A DNA stretch of 64,000 bases from Mesorhizobium sp. CA14 (GCF_020165195.1 NZ_JAIUHR010000002.1:368064-432063), one strand, 5' to 3'. Counted from the first letter of the stretch, positions 1 through 10,013 are shown. Numbers and translations: made by a program. The notes: generated from the letters alone by a model not told the origin.

Positions 1-266
1 CCCCGCAGCGCCCGGCGTTCACGCGGCGACATGGAAAGCAAGTCCATGCCGTCGAAGGCGAGCTTCTTCGCCGACACCTCGGCCTGCGGCGGGGTGACGC
101 CCATGATGGCGCGGCCAGTCTGCGATTTGCCGGAGCCGCTCTCGCCGACAATGCCGAGACGCTCGCGTCCGAGTGAGAAGGAGACGCCGCGCACGGCCTG
201 AACGAGACCGGTACGGGTCGGAAAGGTGACGCGCAGATCGTCGACTTCGAGGAGCGTGTCGCTCAT
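1..266 (-). CDS. Peptide ABC transporter ATP-binding protein, N-terminal part
   Basis: Only the first 88 codons are present; the gene leaves the window at its left edge. It should be the cytoplasmic ATPase that powers the peptide transporter encoded just upstream. Residues 41-48 form a Walker A P-loop (GESGSGKS), and the opening residues match the start of DppD/OppD-type subunits. The ATG at 266 lies 10 bases past the stop of the preceding permease gene, so the two are probably cotranscribed. Whether it is a single or fused double ATPase cannot be seen. Confidence 0.9.
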   Translation of the reverse strand, partial: MSDTLLEVDDLRVTFPTRTGLVQAVRGVSFSLGRERLGIVGESGSGKSQTGRAIMGVTPPQAEVSAKKLAFDGMDLLSMSPRERRALR

Positions 267-276
267 TGATCGCCAC

Positions 277-1197
277 TCATTGGTCGCCGCTCCGGGGGTC
301 AAGTGCGTCGCGCAGGCCATCGCCGAGCAGGTTGAAGCCGAGGCTGACGATGAGGATGGCCGCGCCTGGGGCTGCGGCGACCCACCACTGGTCGAGGATG
401 AAGCGGCGGCCGGACGCGATCATCGCGCCCCATTCGGGCAGCGGCGGCTGGGCACCGAGGCCGAGAAAGCCAAGGCCGGCAGCGGTCAGGATGATGCCCG
501 CCATGTCGAGCGTGACGCGGATGATCAGCGAGGAGATGCAGAGCGGCATGATGTGGCGCAGCACGATGCGGAAGGGCGAGGCGCCCATCAATTGCACCGC
601 CTTGATGTAGTCGGAGTTGCGCACTGTCAGCGTTTCGGCGCGGGCGATGCGCGCGTAAGGCGGCCAGGAGGTGATGGCGATCGCCAGCACGGCGTTCTCG
701 ATGCCGGGGCCGAGCGCCGCCACGAAAGCCAGCGCAAGAACCAGCTTCGGAAAGGCGAGGAAGATATCGGTGATGCGCATCAGGATCGTGTCGGTCCAGC
801 CGCCGGCATAACCGGCGATCGTGCCGACCAGCAGGCCGATGGGCGCGGCGATAATGGCGACGAGGATCACCACATAGAGTGTCCAGCGCGCGCCGTAGAC
901 GACCCGCGAGTAGATGTCGCGGCCGAGGTCGTCGGTGCCGAACCAGTGCGCGGCGCCGGGCGGCAGCAGGCGGGCGTTCTTGAGATCACCAACGGTCGGC
1001 GAATAGGGCGTCAGCACGTCGGCAAACGCGGCGACCACCAGCAGCGCGATGATGATCAGCATACCGATCAGCGCCAAGCGATTGGCGGAGAAGCGCCGCC
1101 AGGCGACATAGGCGCGGCCGAGCCTTGCCTGCAGGCGCGAGGCCGGCCGGTCGCTGAGCAGCCATTCGCGACGGGAGAGGACAACGGAGGCGGTCAT
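277..1197 (-). CDS. Peptide ABC transporter permease (DppC/OppC type)
   Basis: A 306-residue inner-membrane permease. About six hydrophobic segments follow an N-terminal cytoplasmic stretch, and the family sequence HWFGTDDLGRDIYSR is visible near residue 85. An EAA-type loop (YIKAVQLMGASPFRIVLRHI) contacts the ATPase. The frame stays open upstream, but ATG 1197 is preferred because it gives the normal DppC length and the upstream codons translate repeat DNA. It pairs with the permease at 1394-2461 to form the channel. Confidence 0.93.
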   Translation of the reverse strand: MTASVVLSRREWLLSDRPASRLQARLGRAYVAWRRFSANRLALIGMLIIIALLVVAAFADVLTPYSPTVGDLKNARLLPPGAAHWFGTDDLGRDIYSRVVYGARWTLYVVILVAIIAAPIGLLVGTIAGYAGGWTDTILMRITDIFLAFPKLVLALAFVAALGPGIENAVLAIAITSWPPYARIARAETLTVRNSDYIKAVQLMGASPFRIVLRHIMPLCISSLIIRVTLDMAGIILTAAGLGFLGLGAQPPLPEWGAMIASGRRFILDQWWVAAAPGAAILIVSLGFNLLGDGLRDALDPRSGDQ

Positions 1198-1229
1198 GAA
1201 GGTGACTCGTGAAGCTGTCGATCCCCACT

Positions 1230-1355
1230 CCGGTCTGCTTCGCAGACCACCTCTCCCCCGTTCGATGGGGGAGAAGAAAGGAGCCATGCGTTCAGCCAGC
1301 TTTTCCTCTCCCCCGGGCACGAGGAGAGGCGGCCGGAAGGGCCGAAGCGGGGGCG
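1230..1355. repeat. Palindromic intergenic repeat splitting a transporter operon
   Basis: The gap between the two permease genes contains three inverted-repeat units: GGTCTGC-TTC-GCAGACC at 1232-1248, a CTCTCCCCC/GGGGGAGA hairpin at 1251-1274, and a CCTCTCCCC/GAGGAGAGG arm pair at 1305-1329. The C/G-run style matches other intergenic elements in this window (5638-5793, 12236-12300, 26916-27076). No gene is seen in it. It may act as a processing or attenuation hairpin inside the operon mRNA; that is inference. Confidence 0.6.
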
Positions 1356-1393
1356 GTTGGCCGCGGCCAAGGTCAAAACGGCAATAGCTCTGA

Positions 1394-2461
1394 TCATCCG
1401 GTCTTCGTCCTTGGATCGAGCAGCCGGTAGAGCAGATCGGAGAAAAGGTTGATGGCGATGAAGACCGAGCCGATGGCAATGGTGCCGCCGAGCACGGCGT
1501 TCATGTCGGCATTCTGCAGCGAGTTGGTGATGTAGAGGCCGATGCCCGGCCAGGAAAAGACGGTCTCGGTCAGCACCGAGCCTTCGAGCAGGTTGGCGTA
1601 GGAAAGCGCGATCACCGTCACCATCGGCACGGCGGCGTTGCGCAGCGCGTGGCCCCAGATGATACGCCTCTCCGACAGGCCCTTAGCGCGCGCCGCGACG
1701 ATATATTCCTGCGCCAATTCGTTCAGCATGAACGAACGCGTCATGCGGCTGATATAGGCGAGCGACAGGTAGCCAAGCAGCGCGGCCGGCAGGACAATGT
1801 GGCGCCAGGCATCGTAGAAGACATCCCATTGCCCCTGGATCGCGGCGTCGAGCAGATAGAAGCCGGTGATCGGCGTGAAGGTGTATTCGTAAACGACATC
1901 GAGCCGCGCCGGGAAGGCGATCCATTGCAGCTTGGCGTAGAACAGCACCAGCCCGAGCAGCCCCAGCCAGAAGATCGGCACGGAATAGCCGATGAGGCCG
2001 ACGATGCGGGCGACCTGATCGATCAGGCTGCCGCGCTTGACGGCGGCCAGCACACCAAGCGGCACGCCGATGACGGCGCCGATGAACGTGCCCAGCGTCG
2101 CCAGCTCGATGGTCGCCGGGAAAACGCGGCGGATATCGGACATCACCGGATTGGTGGTCAGCACCGACGTGCCGAAGTCGCCCCTCAGCGCAGCTTTGAC
2201 ATAGAGGTAGAACTGCTCGATCCAGGGCAGATCGAGGCCCATCTCGCGTCGCGTGCGCTCGACGACGGCCGTCGGCGCCCGGTCGCCCAGAACGGCCAGC
2301 ACCGGATCGATCGGAATGACCCGGCCGATGAAAAAGGTCACCGCGAGCAGACCGAGATAGGTCGTCACCGCGACGACCAGGAAGCGGCCGAGCGACGACA
2401 CGATGGCGACGGCGCGGGCGCTACCGCGCCCGGCCGCCGCCTGGTTTTCAGCTACGCTCAC
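1394..2461 (-). CDS. Peptide ABC transporter permease (DppB/OppB type)
   Basis: A 355-residue inner-membrane permease of the DppB family, slightly longer than usual because of an N-terminal extension of about 25 residues before the first membrane helix. A periplasmic loop (residues about 55-100) contains the family-typical DPVLAVLGDRAP and PWIEQFYLYV stretches. The EAA loop near the C-terminal third reads [20 protein letters not shown]. It lies 15 bases downstream of the binding-protein gene in a leftward operon. Confidence 0.94.
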   Translation of the reverse strand: MSVAENQAAAGRGSARAVAIVSSLGRFLVVAVTTYLGLLAVTFFIGRVIPIDPVLAVLGDRAPTAVVERTRREMGLDLPWIEQFYLYVKAALRGDFGTSVLTTNPVMSDIRRVFPATIELATLGTFIGAVIGVPLGVLAAVKRGSLIDQVARIVGLIGYSVPIFWLGLLGLVLFYAKLQWIAFPARLDVVYEYTFTPITGFYLLDAAIQGQWDVFYDAWRHIVLPAALLGYLSLAYISRMTRSFMLNELAQEYIVAARAKGLSERRIIWGHALRNAAVPMVTVIALSYANLLEGSVLTETVFSWPGIGLYITNSLQNADMNAVLGGTIAIGSVFIAINLFSDLLYRLLDPRTKTG

Positions 2462-2476
2462 GCGCGGCGCCCGGGG

Positions 2477-4114
2477 TTACTGCTTCGACACCGCCCAGAC
2501 GAAGTTGGTGTCGAAGCTCGGGCCGAGCTTGAAACCCTGAAGGTTCTTGCGCAGCCCCGCCACTTCCAGCTGCTGGTGGATGATGACGAAGGGGCTGGTG
2601 TCCATGATCTTCTGCTGCAGATCCTTGTACATATCGGCGCGCTTAGCCGCATCCTTCTCCAGCAATGCCGCCTCGGTTTCCTTGGTCAGGTCAGGAATGT
2701 CCCAGGCATTGCGCCAAGCCAGCGTCTTGATCTTGGCATTGTCGGAATTGTCCGGGTTCGAGGCAAAGGTTTGGGCGTTGGAGTTCGGATCAAAATAGTC
2801 CTGGCCCCAGTTGCCGATGTAAATATCGTGGTTGCGGGCACGGTATTTGGTCAGCGTCTGCTTACCATCGCCCGGAATGATCTCCAGCCTGATGCCGGCC
2901 TGGCCGAGCGTCTGCTGGATCGATTCCGCCATGCCGGTGGTCGGCTGGCCGGTGCGCACGTCCATCGTTACCTTGAAGCCATCAGGCACCCCGGCTTTGG
3001 CCAGAAGCTCCTTGGCCTTAGCGACGTCGAGCTTGAAGGGATTGTCATCGATGGCGCCGAGGTCGCCCTTGGGCAGGAAGGACTGATGGATCTCGCCGAT
3101 ACCCTTGAGGATGGTGGTGCTCAACGCGTCGTAATCGACCAGATATTTGAACGCCTGCCGAACCTCGGGTTTGGCGAGCGTCGGGTTCTTCTGGTTGAGG
3201 CTGATGTAGTAGACGGTGCCTTTCGGCGCGCTGGTGGTGGTGAGATCGGCGTTCTTGGCGATGGCGTCGAGATCGTTCGGCTCGAGATTGCGGGCAACGT
3301 CGATATCGCCGGCTTCAAGCGCCAGGCGCTGCGCCGAGCTTTCCTTCATGTTGCGGTAGATGACGCGGGCGAGCTTGGCCTTCTCGCCATTGTAATTGTC
3401 GTTGCGCTCCAGCACGACGGCCTCGTTGGCGCGCCACTCGCGCAGCTTGTAGGGGCCCGAGCCGGCATAGCCGGTCTTCAGCCAGGCATTGCCGAAGTCG
3501 TTGTCCCATTTGTAGTCGGCGCTCGGCTTGACGGCGGCGACATGTTCCTTGACCAGCTTCGCATCGACGACCGACGCAACGGTGGCCGACAGACAGTTGA
3601 GCACGAAGCTCGGCGCATAGGCCTTGTCGACCACGAACTGGAAGGTGCTGTCGTCGACGGCCTTGGCCTTTTCGGTGACATTGTCGCCGGTGATGCCGAA
3701 CTGGTTGATGATGAAAGCGGGGCTCTTGTCGAGCTTGATGGCGCGTTCGAAGGAATAGGCGACATCGGCCGCGGTGATCGGATTGCCGGATGCGAATTTC
3801 ATGCCGGGCTTCAGCTTGAAAGTGTAGGTCAGTCCGTCATCGGAAACGGTCCAGCTCTCGGCAAGGTCGCCCTTGACCTTGGAGGTGTCGCTGAGGTCGA
3901 GCCGGACCAGCAGATCATAGGTGTTGCCGGTGACTTCGGCCGTCGACAACTCGAACGCTTCGCCGGGGTCCATCGAGATGATGTCGTCGATGGCAAAGCC
4001 CTCGACCAGCGTATCGGCGGGCGTGACCGCGAAAGCGGGCGCTACGAGCAGCGCGGACAGCGCGGCGCCCGCAAGCAAGGCGCGCGAGCGGAGGGCAAAT
4101 TTTTCCAGCATCAT
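2477..4114 (-). CDS. Peptide ABC transporter solute-binding protein (family 5)
   Basis: A 545-residue periplasmic binding protein of the DppA/OppA class (SBP_bac_5) that should deliver peptides to the permeases encoded downstream. A Sec signal peptide covers roughly residues 1-29, ending LVAPAFA. The family signature around residues 100-130 (KLKPGMKFASGNPITAADV) is present. Two adjacent ATGs exist; 4114 is preferred because AGGGA lies about 9 bases upstream. It is the first gene of the leftward operon, which is why no gene fills the 269 bases upstream. The substrate cannot be told from sequence. Confidence 0.94.
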   Translation of the reverse strand: MMLEKFALRSRALLAGAALSALLVAPAFAVTPADTLVEGFAIDDIISMDPGEAFELSTAEVTGNTYDLLVRLDLSDTSKVKGDLAESWTVSDDGLTYTFKLKPGMKFASGNPITAADVAYSFERAIKLDKSPAFIINQFGITGDNVTEKAKAVDDSTFQFVVDKAYAPSFVLNCLSATVASVVDAKLVKEHVAAVKPSADYKWDNDFGNAWLKTGYAGSGPYKLREWRANEAVVLERNDNYNGEKAKLARVIYRNMKESSAQRLALEAGDIDVARNLEPNDLDAIAKNADLTTTSAPKGTVYYISLNQKNPTLAKPEVRQAFKYLVDYDALSTTILKGIGEIHQSFLPKGDLGAIDDNPFKLDVAKAKELLAKAGVPDGFKVTMDVRTGQPTTGMAESIQQTLGQAGIRLEIIPGDGKQTLTKYRARNHDIYIGNWGQDYFDPNSNAQTFASNPDNSDNAKIKTLAWRNAWDIPDLTKETEAALLEKDAAKRADMYKDLQQKIMDTSPFVIIHQQLEVAGLRKNLQGFKLGPSFDTNFVWAVSKQ

Positions 4115-4383
4115 GGTGATCGTTCCCTGTCTTGTTGACCTGAGTTCCCGGCTCAGGGCTGTATTGTTCTTTGCAAGGCCGGCTGCGGCTTTGACCGCTT
4201 ACCGTCGTGTTTTTTGTCCAGTTGGTCAACACCCTATTCAGCGGTTCTCGAACCGGCAACGGACATTTTGCGAGACGCTATATCGGGGGACCAGACGAGC
4301 CGCAAGAGTCGACCCATGCGCCGGCTAATTGAAGCCGCTAGTCCGCAAAAAATTATCAGGTCCGTCCATTGGGACGGCAGCCG

Positions 4384-5661
4384 CTATTTCAACTGCGCGA
4401 CCAAACCCGCATCGGGAAAGCAGGTGGCGGGCTTGCCGTTCTTTGCCTGCCAGACGCCGATCGAACGGCGGGTCTTGAAGCCGGGCAGGCCGTCGGCGCT
4501 GCCGACATCGTAGCCCTTGTCCTCCAGCGCCCGCTGCAGAGCGGCGATATCGGAGCGGTGGAGATCGCCGATCGCGCCCCAGCCGCCGACAAAGGCGGCG
4601 TCGCCCTTGGCGATGCGGTCGGCGGCATGGCCGATGAACAGGCCGTAGAGATCGCTGTTGTTGTATTGCTTCAGCACATAGAAGTTCGGCGTGACGACGA
4701 AGGCCGGACCGCTGCGCCCGGCCGGCATCAGCAGGAAACCCTCGGCCTTCAATTCGCTCGCCGCAAACGCCTTGCCGTCGACGCGCCTGATGCCCATTGT
4801 AACCCAATCGGCGATCTTCTTGCCCTGGTCGGGTCCTTCGAGAGAGCAGGAGATATTTGCTGGAACCGTCACCTCGGTCCCCCAGCCGCGCCCCCGCACC
4901 CAGCCGTAATGGACGAGGTAGTTGGCGATCGAAGCGAGCACGTCGGGCGTCGAGTTCCAGATGTCGGGCCGGCCGTCGCCATCGAAGTCGACGGCGTGCT
5001 TCAAGAAGGAGGTCGGCATGAATTGCGGCTGGCCGAGCGCGCCGGCCCAGGACGATTTCATCGAATTGACCGGCGCCAGTCCGCGCTCAACGATTTCGAG
5101 CGCCGCCAGCACCTCGGTGCGGAAGAAATCCTTCTTCGTCGACATGAACGCCTTGGTGCCCAGCACCTCGAAAGCGTCGTAAGGCATCTTGGCCGCGCCG
5201 AAGCCGGTCTCGCGACCCCAGATCGCCAGCACGATCTCGCCCGGCACGCCGTAGCGCTTCTCGATCAGCCCGAGCACCCGGGCGTTGGCGCCCTCGCGTG
5301 TGCGCCCGCCCGAGGTGACGGCGCGGATGATCTTCTCGCCGAAATAGTCGGCAGGTGGGCCGAACTCGGCCTGGTGCTGCTTCTGCGGCGTCGTCGGCTT
5401 CTCGCCGGGCATGACGAGATCGGGCAGTTTCAGGTTCGGCTTCACGCCGAGGAAGGCCTCGTCGAAGGTCTTCTTGGAGATGCCTTTGGACTTGGCTTCG
5501 GGCCAGAGGTCGGTTTGAAGCCAGGCCTGGAACTGGTCATCGATGGGGGCGGCGTGGGAGGGGGTCGAAACGCCGAGAGCTATGACGATTACAACGAAAA
5601 TCGTGACGGCCAATCCGTAGAAGCCGCGTTGCTTCGCGCCCCCCTCTGTCCTGCCGGACAT
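4384..5661 (-). CDS. Lytic murein transglycosylase with peptidoglycan-binding domain
   Basis: A 425-residue periplasmic enzyme of the MltB/SLT_2 type that cleaves the MurNAc-GlcNAc bond with anhydro-ring formation. The catalytic glutamate is in IWGRETGFGAAKMPYD; QPQFMPTSF and FDGDGRPDIW are further family motifs. The C-terminal 60 residues are a peptidoglycan-binding repeat. A signal anchor follows a short N-terminal stretch. ATG 5661 is the likeliest start, but it and the first dozen codons lie inside a palindromic repeat (5638-5793), so the native start may be a non-ATG codon slightly downstream. Confidence 0.9.
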   Translation of the reverse strand: MSGRTEGGAKQRGFYGLAVTIFVVIVIALGVSTPSHAAPIDDQFQAWLQTDLWPEAKSKGISKKTFDEAFLGVKPNLKLPDLVMPGEKPTTPQKQHQAEFGPPADYFGEKIIRAVTSGGRTREGANARVLGLIEKRYGVPGEIVLAIWGRETGFGAAKMPYDAFEVLGTKAFMSTKKDFFRTEVLAALEIVERGLAPVNSMKSSWAGALGQPQFMPTSFLKHAVDFDGDGRPDIWNSTPDVLASIANYLVHYGWVRGRGWGTEVTVPANISCSLEGPDQGKKIADWVTMGIRRVDGKAFAASELKAEGFLLMPAGRSGPAFVVTPNFYVLKQYNNSDLYGLFIGHAADRIAKGDAAFVGGWGAIGDLHRSDIAALQRALEDKGYDVGSADGLPGFKTRRSIGVWQAKNGKPATCFPDAGLVAQLK

Positions 5662-5793
5662 CTCCCCCTCTAGGGGGGAGATCAGATGCCGCGCAGGCTT
5701 TCGCCAATCGCCAACGTGGGGAGAAAAGCACCGGCGAAGAAACTGCCAATCTCCCCCCTTGCGGGGGAGATGCCCGGTAGGGCAGAGGGGGGT
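5638..5793. repeat. Large inverted-repeat intergenic element, copy 1
   Basis: Two arms about 45 bases long face each other. The left arm begins CCCCTCTGTCCTGCCGGACA and the right arm ends in its near complement at 5792; each also contains its own C-run/G-run palindrome. A related copy lies at 26916-27076. The left arm overlaps the start of the transglycosylase gene and the right arm approaches the recR stop, so it sits in what would otherwise be a short recR-transglycosylase gap. Confidence 0.75.
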
Positions 5794-5845
5794 GTGACAG
5801 AGTGTGACCTTTCCAGGAAAAACGCCTGTCACCAATACCTCCCCC

Positions 5846-6451
5846 TCAAAACGCCGTCCTCGATCGTAGCGCCGCGGCCAGCGTGCCTTCATCGAGGTAA
5901 TCGAGCTCACCGCCCACCGGCACGCCGTGCGCGAGCCGCGTCACCTTGACCTCGAACCCCGACAGTTGGTCGGTCAAATAATGCGCCGTCGTCTGTCCCT
6001 CGACCGTGGCGTTGACGGCAAGGATGACTTCCTTCACCTCGCCGCCGGCGATCCGGTCGACCAGCGAGCGGATGTTGAGCTGGTCGGGGCCGATGCCGTC
6101 GAGCGGCGACAGCGTGCCGCCGAGCACATGGTAGCGCACGTTCATCGCCGCCGCGCGCTCGAGCGCCCAAAGGTCCGAGACGTCCTCGACGACGATCAGT
6201 GTGCCGGCGTCGCGGCGCGGATCGGTGCAGATCATGCAAGGATCGGAGGTATCGACATTGCCGCAGGTCGAGCAAATGCGCACCTTGTCGACCGCCTCGC
6301 CCATCGCGGCGGCCAAAGGCTCGAGCAGCTGTTCCTTCTTCTTGATGAGATGAAGCGCGGCACGCCGCGCCGAGCGCGGCCCTAGCCCCGGCACCTTGGC
6401 CAGGAGCTGGATCAGGCGTTCGATTTCCGGACCGGCGATTCTCTTCGACAT
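5846..6451 (-). CDS. recR: Recombination protein RecR
   Basis: A 201-residue protein of normal RecR length. It acts with RecO (and RecF) to load RecA at gaps. An N-terminal helix-hairpin-helix includes [10 protein letters not shown] (residues 21-30). A four-cysteine zinc site is formed by C60, C63, C72 and C75, and a TOPRIM domain follows from about residue 83 ([16 protein letters not shown]). The neighbours ybaB and dnaX to the right form the usual dnaX-ybaB-recR order, here spread by inserted genes and repeats. Confidence 0.97.
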   Translation of the reverse strand: MSKRIAGPEIERLIQLLAKVPGLGPRSARRAALHLIKKKEQLLEPLAAAMGEAVDKVRICSTCGNVDTSDPCMICTDPRRDAGTLIVVEDVSDLWALERAAAMNVRYHVLGGTLSPLDGIGPDQLNIRSLVDRIAGGEVKEVILAVNATVEGQTTAHYLTDQLSGFEVKVTRLAHGVPVGGELDYLDEGTLAAALRSRTAF

Positions 6452-6462
6452 CGCCCTGATCT

Positions 6463-6562
6463 AGAGCAATTCCAGGAAAAGTGCGAAGCGGTTTTCCGTC
6501 CGGAATTGCGTGCAAGCGAAAAGATGGATCAGTTCGCCGTTTCTTGAAACGGTGGACTGATC
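6463..6562. repeat. Rhizobial intergenic repeat with two palindromes, copy 1
   Basis: AGAGCAATTCCAGGAAAAGT starts the element and CCGTCCGGAATTGCGT closes its first half, giving an inverted CAATTCC/GGAATTG pair at about 6466-6508. A second palindrome follows, GATCAGT...ACTGATC, at 6527-6562. The first half recurs almost unchanged at 15005-15058. No open reading frame of interest lies in this gap between recR and the SleB gene. Confidence 0.75.
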
Positions 6563-6652
6563 CAGGATTTTTCAGAGCGGTTTGGAACAGCCAGCAAGGG
6601 CACAGGGCCCGCCATCCTGCCATGGCGGGCCCAGCCACGGATGAAATGGGCT

Positions 6653-7642
6653 TCAGTTGGTTTCGAGCGGCCGATCCTGGCTGGCGATCATCGCGCCGAT
6701 GGCATCGGTATTCTCAGGCGTCGACTGGAAGCCCATCGACGCTTCCTGCGGCGCGCTGGGCACCGAAGAGATGTAGCGGCCCTTGAGCGTGCCGCCAAAA
6801 CGCGAGGCGTCCGGCTCGGCCATCGGCTCCTGCATCGCCACGACCGTCGGCTTCTGCGCGAGGCGGCCGGATTTCTGCGAGGGGGCAGCAGCGGCGGTCA
6901 CATAGGTCGCTTCGGCCGGAACGATTGCCGCCTTGGCCGGAAGCGTCGGTTCGGCCGCATTCATCGCGGCCTGCTTGGCCGGATCCGGCCGCACGATCGT
7001 CTTGACCACCGGCTCGGCGGAAGCCACCAGCACGGGCGCGGCAGGGTCGATCTTCTGCTGTTTGTCGGAGGCCATGGCGACCATCGGCTCGTCCGGCAGC
7101 GGCTGCCAGTTGCGGCCGCGCTTCTCGTAGAAGGCGTTGCCGCCGGCCACCATGGTGTAATGCATGTTCTTGTAGGGGAAGCGCAGGCCGGCGGTGTGGA
7201 AATACATCGTGTTCTTGAGCTTGGCCTTGCGTTCGCCTCTCAGCACCGCATCGGCCGCCTCCTCGACATCCGGCAGAGCCTTCGAGTTCATCGGCCGAGT
7301 CATGACGCCCGGAGCAAACTGGCCCGGCTCGCCGACAACCTGACAGATGGTGTTGCCGTGCTGGCCCGAGCGAAGACGGTTCATGACGACCGTGCCGACC
7401 GCGATCATGCCGTCGCGGCTCGACCTGTTGGACTCGAAGAACATTGCCCTTTGCAAGCATTCCTTGTCCTTCAGCGAGTGGCCGGAGGAACGCGTGAGGA
7501 AGCTCGGCGTAAGGGCGTCGGTCAGACCCGACACCGACATGCCATGGGAGGAAGTGGTCTGGCTGCAACCGGCCAGGAGCAAGGGGGAAGTGACGATGCC
7601 GATAAGCAGCAGCGGCGTCTTCCATCGCGTCGCGATCACCAA
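6653..7642 (-). CDS. SleB-type cell wall hydrolase lipoprotein
   Basis: A 329-residue predicted lipoprotein. The signal peptide ends in lipobox LLAG-C26. Residues about 55-175 are a Hydrolase_2/SleB domain: the likely catalytic glutamate is in AMFFESNRSSRDGMIAVG, followed by VVMNRL and QFAPGV motifs. The last 150 residues are low-complexity, rich in Ala and Pro, and probably disordered. In Rhizobiales such proteins are thought to trim peptidoglycan. It is a monocistronic leftward gene between recR and ybaB, which are more often adjacent. Confidence 0.88.
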   Translation of the reverse strand: MVIATRWKTPLLLIGIVTSPLLLAGCSQTTSSHGMSVSGLTDALTPSFLTRSSGHSLKDKECLQRAMFFESNRSSRDGMIAVGTVVMNRLRSGQHGNTICQVVGEPGQFAPGVMTRPMNSKALPDVEEAADAVLRGERKAKLKNTMYFHTAGLRFPYKNMHYTMVAGGNAFYEKRGRNWQPLPDEPMVAMASDKQQKIDPAAPVLVASAEPVVKTIVRPDPAKQAAMNAAEPTLPAKAAIVPAEATYVTAAAAPSQKSGRLAQKPTVVAMQEPMAEPDASRFGGTLKGRYISSVPSAPQEASMGFQSTPENTDAIGAMIASQDRPLETN

Positions 7643-7855
7643 AAAAGCCTCATGTCCAGATGCCAGCCCGCCCCGAGATGTGGCAAGAATGAGACTCTTT
7701 CAGGCAAAAAGATGGCTAGAAGGTTAGCAACTTCTGGACTTGGGTAAAACTTTATGAATGCCGCGAAATGCGCCCGTGAGCATTGCCGGCAAATGGTTAA
7801 TATTGCAGCCCGGACTCAATTTCCGTTCATAATCAATTAACTGGCGGGCACCGCC

Positions 7856-8179
7856 TCAGAACGGCAATTTCATTCCGGGCGGGATCGGCAAGCCTGCCGT
7901 GAGCGCCTTGGTCTTCTCCTGCATCACCTGCTCCACCTTATTTTTGGCGTCATTGTGGGCGGCAAGGATCAGGTCCTCGAGGATCTCGGCTTCGTCCGCC
8001 TTGATCAAAGACGGATCGATCTTCAGCGCCTTCATTTCGAACTTGCCGGTCAGCGTGATGCTGACCAGGCCGCCGCCGGCCTGGCCGGTGGCTTCGAGTG
8101 TGGCGATCTCGTCCTGCATGGCCTGGAACTTGGCCTGCATTTCCTTCGCCTTGCCCATCAGGCCGAGAAGATCTTTCAT
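7856..8179 (-). CDS. YbaB/EbfC nucleoid-associated protein
   Basis: A 107-residue small DNA-binding protein of the YbaB/EbfC family, which forms dimeric tweezers on DNA. The start [19 protein letters not shown], a Gly-rich turn ([13 protein letters not shown]) and an end in [12 protein letters not shown] are all typical. ATG 8179 lies 22 bases beyond the dnaX stop, so the two genes are almost certainly cotranscribed. Reading frames upstream of 8179 belong to dnaX in another frame. Confidence 0.96.
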   Translation of the reverse strand: MKDLLGLMGKAKEMQAKFQAMQDEIATLEATGQAGGGLVSITLTGKFEMKALKIDPSLIKADEAEILEDLILAAHNDAKNKVEQVMQEKTKALTAGLPIPPGMKLPF

Positions 8180-8201
8180 CGGGTGGTCCTCTAAGATTGT
8201 T

Positions 8202-10013
8202 TCAGATTTCGTCGTCGTCGGCCGCAGGCTCGACCGGCACTTCGGCTTCCGCTTCTTCCACGTCCGGCACGTCCGGAATGCGCACGTCGATAATCTTGGC
8301 GCCGGGGAAGCGGGCGAGGATGGCCGCGACGGTGGGATCGCTCTTGGCGTCGGAGAAGGCATTCTCGCGCTTCGTCGTCTCCATCTCGGCCAATGTCTGG
8401 CCGCCCTCCTCCTTCGACAGCGATACCAGCCAGTTGCGGCCGGTCCAGGCGCGCAGCTTGGAGGTCAGGTCGTTGAGCAGCATCTTGGGCGCGTCGTCGG
8501 TCAGCGCCACGTCGAGACGGCCGGGCTCGATGCGTACCGGCCGGACGCAGCGTTTCAGGAGTACCTTGAAGGCCATGTCGCGATTGGCATCGGCAAGCGC
8601 GACGATGTCGGCCAGCGATTTGACCGGAACGATAGGGGTTTCGACAACCGGCTCCGGTGCTGGGACAAACGCAGCCGGCGCGGGCTGCGCTTCGACCAGG
8701 CGCATGGTCTGCGCACCGCCATTTGAACCGGGCATTCGGGTCTGCGCGACAGCACTTGCGCCGCCGCCATTGCCGACCGGTGCGCCATTGGCGCGCGGCG
8801 CGCCATTCGGCAGCGGCCCCGCGCCTTCCAGCGATTTCAGCGCCTCGTCCAGCGTCGGCAGGTCGGCCGCATGCGCCAGCCTGATCAGCACCATTTCGCC
8901 GGCGCTGACGGGGCGGTTGGAGGACTGCACCTCGGGAATGCCTTTGAGCAGCATCTGCCAGGTCCGCGACAGCACGCGCACCGAAAGCGTGCCGGCGAAT
9001 TCGGCGCCGCGCCGGCGCTCGTCCTCGGAAAGCGAAGCATCGTCGGCTGCCGCCGGCACGAAGCGCAGGCGGGTGACGAGGTGGTTGAACTCAGCAAGAT
9101 CGGTAAGCACGGCGGCCGGATCGGCGCCGGTGTCGTATTGCGCGCGGAATTCGGCCAAGGCCGCCGCGACATCGCCCTTCATGACGTGCTCGAACAGGTC
9201 GATGATGCGGGCGCGGTCGGCGAGGCCCAGCATGGCGCGCACCGCGTCTGCGCTGACCGTGCCGCTGCCATGGGCGATCGCCTGGTCGAGGATGGAGAGC
9301 GAATCACGCGCCGAGCCTTCGGCGGCCCGCGCGATCATGGCCAGGGCCTCGTCATCGACGGAAATGCCTTCCTTGGCCGCGATCGAGGCCAGATGCCCGA
9401 CCAGCGCGCCGGCATCGATGCGCCTTAGGTCGAAACGCTGGCAGCGCGACAGGACCGTGATCGGCACCTTGCGGATCTCGGTGGTGGCGAAGATGAATTT
9501 GACGTGCGGCGGCGGCTCTTCCAGCGTTTTCAGCAGGCCGTTGAAAGCCTGGGTGGAGAGCATGTGCACTTCGTCGATGATGTAGACCTTGTAACGAGCC
9601 GAGACGGGCGCGTAACGGACGCGGTCGATGATGTCCCTGATGTCGTCGATGCCGGTGTGCGAGGCGGCGTCCATCTCGATGACGTCAACATGGCGGCCTT
9701 CCATGATCGCCTGGCAATGCTCGCCGGGGATCGAAAGGTCGACGGAGGGTTGGTCGACGGTCGCGGTCTTGTAGTTCAGGGCCCGCGCGAGGATGCGTGC
9801 GGTCGTCGTCTTGCCGACGCCGCGCACGCCGGTCAGCATCCAGGCCTGGGCAATGCGGCCGGTGGCAAAGGCGTTGGTCAGCGTGCGGACCATCGGCTCC
9901 TGGCCGACCAGCTCGGAGAAATTCGAAGGGCGGTATTTGCGCGCTAGGACACGATAGGCGCCGGCCTTACCGGTCTCCAGGCTTTCCGTCCCCAAGTTTC
10001 CGGCTTCGCTCAT
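8202..10013 (-). CDS. dnaX: DNA polymerase III subunits gamma and tau
   Basis: A 603-residue clamp-loader ATPase. Walker A is GVRGVGKT at residues 62-69, and the sensor 1 region near residue 175 reads [21 protein letters not shown]. The zinc-binding cysteines seen in Escherichia coli are largely missing here (only EHCQAI remains), as is common in alphaproteobacteria. Domains III-V follow an Ala/Gly-rich linker at about residue 390, and the acidic C-terminus ([13 protein letters not shown]) closes the tau part. Translated with ybaB downstream; the SRP RNA gene lies just upstream on the same strand. Confidence 0.97.
   Translation of the reverse strand: MSEAGNLGTESLETGKAGAYRVLARKYRPSNFSELVGQEPMVRTLTNAFATGRIAQAWMLTGVRGVGKTTTARILARALNYKTATVDQPSVDLSIPGEHCQAIMEGRHVDVIEMDAASHTGIDDIRDIIDRVRYAPVSARYKVYIIDEVHMLSTQAFNGLLKTLEEPPPHVKFIFATTEIRKVPITVLSRCQRFDLRRIDAGALVGHLASIAAKEGISVDDEALAMIARAAEGSARDSLSILDQAIAHGSGTVSADAVRAMLGLADRARIIDLFEHVMKGDVAAALAEFRAQYDTGADPAAVLTDLAEFNHLVTRLRFVPAAADDASLSEDERRRGAEFAGTLSVRVLSRTWQMLLKGIPEVQSSNRPVSAGEMVLIRLAHAADLPTLDEALKSLEGAGPLPNGAPRANGAPVGNGGGASAVAQTRMPGSNGGAQTMRLVEAQPAPAAFVPAPEPVVETPIVPVKSLADIVALADANRDMAFKVLLKRCVRPVRIEPGRLDVALTDDAPKMLLNDLTSKLRAWTGRNWLVSLSKEEGGQTLAEMETTKRENAFSDAKSDPTVAAILARFPGAKIIDVRIPDVPDVEEAEAEVPVEPAADDDEI

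Noticed and set aside
1649..4138. Very long open frame on the + strand antisense to the peptide transporter genes
   Set aside because: It is a high-GC shadow of genes with clear domains on the other strand; the translation is Arg/Gly/Asp-rich with no recognisable motifs. The same holds for many other long antisense frames in the host half.
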